Assembly (NCBI GenBank): GCA_027924585.1
Contig: BSBM01000637.1
Coordinates: 310,001-374,000 of the forward strand
Source: Larix kaempferi
Taxonomy: Eukaryota > Streptophyta > Pinopsida > Pinales > Pinaceae
DNA: 64,000 bases
Direction of reading: 5' to 3'
Within the stretch, counting starts at the first letter, position 1. The number at the start of each line of letters is the position of its first letter. Positions 59,534 through 64,000 of this stretch are shown in pieces. The notes beneath the pieces are model-generated. The model was not told the DNA's origin and made no database searches. It saw only the letters and a list, made by a program, of their open reading frames with translations. A program made the translations under genes and the position numbers.

Positions 59534-60300
59534 TGAGTGCCTACGGATCATTTTGAAAGGAGTACTCAGTGCCTCTCCAAATGATTGTTTCTCACATTCT
59601 CGATTTCAACACCTCGATCGCATCGTTGAGACTCGTACAGGGTATCGGTCCTTTAAGTTTTTGTTGAAGATCCCGGATATCACCTGACTCTACCACATTT
59701 GAGAGTCTAATTGAGGAAACAACCATTTACATTTTCCTATAGATATCCGAGTTGCGCTTGGCGATAGCATTCAGATGTACCCCAATTTTATACTCCCTCG
59801 AGTATACAGTTACATATCACTCCTCAAAGTTGACTCATAGTTATTGAGTCCCTACAGATGTTGGACACTTTCAGTTTCAACAATTCATCAACACTTCTGA
59901 TACCTTTTTCAGAACGGTTGTTGCCTTTTTCCAGTGTATCAGTTTCTCAGATCAGTCATGGTATGACCATGAGTATGTCCCAGCATTGTGTCCCCTCTGG
60001 ACCATTATGATGTACCAGCAGATTTTTATGTATTTCTCCAGGCTCCCCTTCGTGGGCCTAATTGTTATGTATATATCTTGATACGAGCATGGGTATGCCT
60101 GCCTTGTGCATAGTCAGAGATTATTCCTCATTCATTTTGAGGCCACGTAATATTTTTTATTTTTTGCAGCTTCCAAGGGGCCATTGTTCCAGTCTCCAAT
60201 CAGTCTCTTCTCTTCTCCAAACTCCAGGAAAAACAAAAAAGAACTATGATGTCTATCGTCCATACGATGAGCTCCTGCCCTCACACATCAGGGGGCAATC
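59534..60300 (+). other. 3' non-coding part of gypsy I
   Basis: No protein similarity seen. It lies between the RT stub and the purine tract and may be the element's own 3' UTR or sequence acquired when pol was lost. Confidence 0.5.
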
Positions 60301-61007
60301 TATTAACACCCAAAAAGTGCTCACTAGCTCATTCCCTTATTCACATGACCCATTTGTCCACGTTTCCACCATTTGAGCCCCTAAAGCCATCAAAAGGTCA
60401 CCAAAAAGACCATAATACACCTTTTCCCCCTCAAAATATATATTTTTCCTCAAAAAACCCTCAAAAGGGTCCAGAATTCCCAAAAAAATTAAAAGGGAAT
60501 AAAAATATTCAAAATATTCAAAAAGGGAAAAAGAGGGAAAAAGAGACCTAAACCATGTTGGTTAATACCATTGGTTTCCTCAAAACCATAATGGTATTCC
60601 CCATCACCAAAAACTATAAAAAGGTGATAGGGGCTCTTCATTTTCCATCCACATTTCATCATATCCTTATGCTGCCAAATTCCCATTGAGAGATATTGCC
60701 TCCCATTTTGAGTTTGAAGATCCCCATTTCAGCATCTTGGAGAAGATACCATTGGAGCTTGGAGCACCTCAACCTTGGAGTTGCTCAACCCCAAACATCC
60801 TCACCTTTGAGGTAATACAAAAAATCTATTTTTTTTACTCTTGTTCTTCCCATAGATCTCTTGTTATTGATTTAGTTCTTGTTTATTTACACATGCTTAT
60901 GTTAATGTTAGATTAGATTTATAATTGTTTTTGCTTTTATTCGAAGACTGCTATTACAAGTTAATAGGTGCATCCTTGCACATGCTTGGTTGAAAAACCA
61001 AGCTACA
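60301..61007 (+). repeat. 3' LTR of gypsy I
   Basis: 707 bp, preceded by a short purine tract AGGGGGCA (60290-60297). It is a few per cent different from the 5' LTR by eye. Confidence 0.93.
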
Positions 61008-62732
61008 ATGAGTCTCTGTAGCAGGCAGTTGAATTTTGATAGAAGGTCGAGGAGGTTCTAGCAATTGAGTATTAATCATTGATGACAACTGTGTCATTTC
61101 TTGCTTGAAATTCCGAGCTGTCTGTAATAACAATTTAGTTCTTTCAGCAATTTTCTCTTGTGGAGGTTCCTATAGAGGATTTTTACATTTATCCCCATCA
61201 GGGTATGTTAGCATTAAGGGAGCATTAGCTTTCTGGGCTTCTTTTTCTTCCTTGTCTTTCCTTTCCTATTCAATTAAGTTCAACTGCATATCCCTGTAGC
61301 TCAAAACTCTAAATTTGAGCTCGTTCTGGTATTTCAAAATATCATGTTGTTCCTGTGAGTCTTTAGCTCTGGCAAGGACTTGAGAAAATGTGTCCACCCC
61401 TTGGTATATAAAATCATCTGGGCGAACCTCATGTGCATAATCCATTTTTACATGTATCTGTTTGAAGTGTGCATCCAGGAATTTTTTGGGGTCGTGTTTC
61501 CTCTTCTCAGCAGTGCCTAATCTCAAGGAAGCTATTTGGTCACCGAGAACTGTAGCCCAATTTGAGGTAGGGATAACCATCTGGCCAAGGTTGAGAGAAA
61601 ACTTAGGCCAACCTTTCTTCCTGGGACCTGTGAGTTTCTTATACATGCCATCAGTCATTCTTTGGAATGAAACCTCCTATAGAACTAGCCTGTCTGGGGC
61701 TATTCTAGGTAGAAGGTGCGCTGTGTCACTTCCCCAGATTCTGATGTATGAGAAGTACTCGAACACATACCAATCACCTATGGTATTAATGAAGGATCTA
61801 GCATCTTCTGAAAATGCAAGTGCCTCCTGCCTGAAAATCTTAAAATAGATGGTACCCACAAAGCTATCACAGATATCATACAATAAAGGCGCAAAATTTC
61901 TTTCCCACAATGTTGAATGGTAGATGTGTACAGGGGGGTCTGCAGGGGTCCAACTCCAACCTAATTTAGGATACTAGAACTCTGCACAGAAAACATCAAG
62001 GCCATACGCAGAAAAGAAGAAATGTGGATTCTTGTGAGCTGGAGCCTTCTGATAATTCTCTATTGCATTCTTCAATTCTAACGACAGGATGGATGCCCAT
62101 GGGAAGGACTCACCGGTGGTTAGCACATGGTGCGCTATAGGTGCCCATTCGGATTTGAAAAGAGAATAGTTGGGAAGACCAAAAATCCTGCAAAGCATGG
62201 CTGTCAGCAGAGAGTAGGGTTCCTTGAACCAGATAATGGGATAGAGGTTGTCAGCCTTAGGCACAAAGGCGTTGGGCTTAACCATCCATGACTTTATCAT
62301 CTTAGTGAAATTCTACCAGGTCTTTGAGGACTAAACAAATTCAGAAGAAAGGGTCTGTTTAGGGGGTTTAAGAGAGAAATCTCGAACGAAGACCTCCGGG
62401 AGAAAATGTGTCAATTGAACACCGGTGCTGTCATTGAAACCGCGGTCTTTGACACTAGCATTTTCAATAATCCACTTCACTGCATAAGTGTAAGGTAGGA
62501 CAGTGGGACATGCAGCAATGGCAGGAATTTGGGAAGCCCTGATCTTCTCATACATAGGTTTATCGTTCTCAATATGGGAAAGGTTGTTGTTGTCAAATAC
62601 AGCGTAAATTTTAGACCGATCCACCTGGTATGTTTCAGTGACCTTCTCACTGGTATCCGAGAGGATGCTGAAATTAGGGTCCTTGATCAAGAGATCTCTG
62701 TGCGCCGTTTTGGATCGAGTGTTTTTTGACAT

Positions 62733-63660
62733 GGTGAAAAGCTTGCAATTTATGATGAATAAAGAAATAAAATCAAAATTCAATCCAAAATAGCAGAACT
62801 GGAAAACCAAAAATAGAAATACAACAATAAACTTACCCGAAATAACTGAAGAACTGGTAAAATCAACACCCTAACAGGAATCCGCAGTAAAATCCAAGCA
62901 ACGGGACAATTCCGAACAGTAAAAAATGACAAAATAAAAATAGAAAAACCCTACTTATTATATTAACCAGATTAAAAGGTGACCATAGGATCAAGACGAA
63001 TGGATGGCTGAGATGAACAGGAGCGGGATGCAGGATTGGGTTCATACTTATTTCGAAAGTTTATTTAAGAATCCCGAAACCCGAAAGTGTCGAGTTGCGG
63101 GTTTCAGGATTTCAAGAAATACCAAAAGCACGAAAGAATTCCCGAAAGCCAAAACCCGAAAGTGTCAGGTTGCGGGTTTCGGGAATCGGAAACAAAATCG
63201 CAATCGAAAAATTTTCCCGAAAGACGCAACCCGAAAGTGTCGACTTGCGGGTGTCGGGAACACACAACAAAATCACACTTTAAAAGAAATTCCCAAAAGC
63301 CGAAATCCGCAATTGTGGGTTTTGGGTTTCGGGATAAAATTTCCTGATATTATTAACAAAGAAAATCGCAACCCGCAACCATCAGGTTGCGGGTTTCAGG
63401 TTTCCTAAACTCCACGGCAAACAAACAAATTCCACAACCCGCAACTGTCGGGTTGTGGGTTTTGGGTTCCCAAAATGTCGGGTTTTGGGTTGCTAGAAGT
63501 AGATGATAAAATGCTCAAAAATTAAAGCTTCCTGCAAACCCAAAACACTTAGAAATTTTTTGATCAAAAGAAAACACACAGAACAAAAGTATGGGTAAGG
63601 GATCTTAGGGATAAAAAACAAAATCTCATATTTACAAGAAAACTCACCCAATTACCTTTG
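62733..63660 (-). promoter_or_regulatory. 5' region of ORF-X with possible intron and repeats
   Basis: Directly upstream of the ORF-X ATG the minus strand has a 5' splice-like GTAAGTTTATTG (about 62840-62829) and a pyrimidine tract ending TTTTCCAG (about 62804-62797), a candidate short leader intron. A TATA-like TTAAATAAAC lies near 63065. Further upstream is the 75-bp repeat array. All signals are inferred from sequence alone. Confidence 0.4.
63063..63490. repeat. 75-bp palindromic tandem repeat upstream of ORF-X
   Basis: CCCGAAAGTGTC recurs at 63080, 63155 and 63230, with related copies further right. Each unit contains CCCGAAA and TTTCGGG in inverted orientation. At 63368-63400 there is a perfect 11-bp stem: arm AACCCGCAACC, loop ATCA, arm GGTTGCGGGTT. 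Confidence 0.75.
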
Positions 63661-64000
63661 TGTTTATTAGGAATGGGGCTCCCATGCTTCAGCTAAGCAT
63701 GGGATCTGTTTTGGCCACAACATGGCTCCAGCCCTTAAATCTGCACCATGGGAGAACACATCTACCACCATGTGAGAATGGCTCAGCAATTACGTCATGA
63801 CCATGGGAGAACACATCTACAACCATGTCGAAAAATCTCGACAATTACATCACGACCATGGGAGAACACATCTACATCCATGTCATAAAATCCCATGTGC
63901 ATCTACATCTTCTAGACTCATCACTTCCCCTTGGAAGGAACCTCGATCTGAAGTACACCAAACCTCTTTCTGAAGTACTCGAACTTCACTCTGGCTAGTG
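63661..64000 (-). mobile_element. Copia element H: RNase H end and 3' UTR
   Basis: 63921-64000 encodes the conserved RNase H end (LARVKFEYFRKRFGVLQIE) with TGA at 63923-63921. Downstream on the minus strand are three to four diverged copies, about 60 bp apart, of GGGAGAACACATCTAC (63750-63880, plus-strand reading). A perfect 9-bp stem-loop lies at 63681-63703 (sense arm CCCATGCTT, loop AGCTG, arm AAGCATGGG). No LTR of H is recognisable before ORF-X begins. Confidence 0.7.

Larger units (their letters stand above)
52488..61007 (+). mobile_element. Gypsy element I (Tat-like, pol-deleted), both LTRs
   Basis: LTRs 52488-53197 and 60301-61007 with exact ATGAG duplications (52483-52487, 61008-61012), inserted in ORF-X. 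Sister of A, same leader, gag, protease and CCHC arrangement. After about 59390 coding similarity ends and no RT catalytic core, RNase H or integrase is found, so it is a non-autonomous derivative. The first base pair of the 3' LTR is TA rather than TG. Confidence 0.93.
50530..62732 (-). pseudogene. ORF-X: large unknown gene split by gypsy I
   Basis: Starts MSKNTRSKTAHRDLLIK at 62732. There are 575 codons to 61008, then element I, then 651 codons from 52482 to a stop at 50530; both parts are whole numbers of codons, so the frame is exactly continuous. Total 1226 codons. The first ~400 residues look globular (PYTYAVKWIIENASV; WASILSLELKNAIENYQ), then a Lys/Glu-rich part, a basic PTKRQKV near the insertion, a Ser/Pro/Thr-rich middle, and a long coiled coil (EKEVDLKENEIRSLREEL onward). 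About ten internal stops, seven of them TAG. I do not recognise the family; it recalls uncharacterised proteins carried by plant transposable elements, but may be a host gene. Confidence 0.7.

Overview
The window is plant nuclear DNA made almost entirely of nested LTR retrotransposons. I recognise no host gene, rRNA, tRNA, CRISPR array or bacterial/organellar gene. The Ty1/copia and Ty3/gypsy (Tat-like) protein families, the initiator-Met-type primer sites, the 5-bp target duplications and the heavy nesting point to a large repeat-rich plant genome. A gymnosperm is my guess from the protein families, with low confidence.

Layout. 1-7412 is the 5' part of a minus-strand gypsy element (A) that ran into a minus-strand copia element (B, 7413-11819). 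B sits in the 3' end of a plus-strand LTR element (F, 3' LTR 12032-12862). 13063-20403 is a truncated minus-strand copia element (G), interrupted by a 4.2-kb TG...CA insertion (13674-17906, TSD GTTTC). 20404-22515 is decayed sequence of unknown origin. 22516-23975 is the 3' end of a copia element (E), fused without a target duplication to the integrase of a minus-strand gypsy element (D).

D spans 23976-50507. It is split by copia element C (24575-44641, TSD CCTCC/CCTGC). C is itself split by copia J (25426-32731, plus strand, TSD CTACA) and by copia K (33370-38875, minus strand, TSD CCACG). This gives three levels of nesting. K is the youngest and most complete: its LTRs differ at 5 of 571 sites, and one UAG interrupts its ~1342-codon frame. 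Upstream of D lies a minus-strand 1226-codon reading frame of unknown function (ORF-X, 62732-50530). ORF-X is split by gypsy I (52488-61007, plus strand, TSD ATGAG), a sister of A. The frame is exactly continuous across I once I and one TSD copy are removed. The right edge (63921-64000) is the RNase H end of another copia element (H).

How the parts relate. J, C, E and B belong to one copia clade. J, C and E carry a long 3' UTR with an array of short hairpins whose stems vary while the loop stays close to AG-N-TG on the sense strand, followed by 73-105-bp tandem repeats. All LTRs of this clade also have a stem-loop directly after the TATA box, with compensating changes between families. A and I are pol-deleted, probably non-autonomous gypsy elements with a long leader (33-bp repeats and a 14-bp hairpin). 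They also carry extra CCHC zinc knuckles after the protease. D carries a second, archaeal-type RNase H domain between protease and reverse transcriptase. The hairpin array, the TATA-proximal hairpin, the D domain order and ORF-X are the features I would follow up first.
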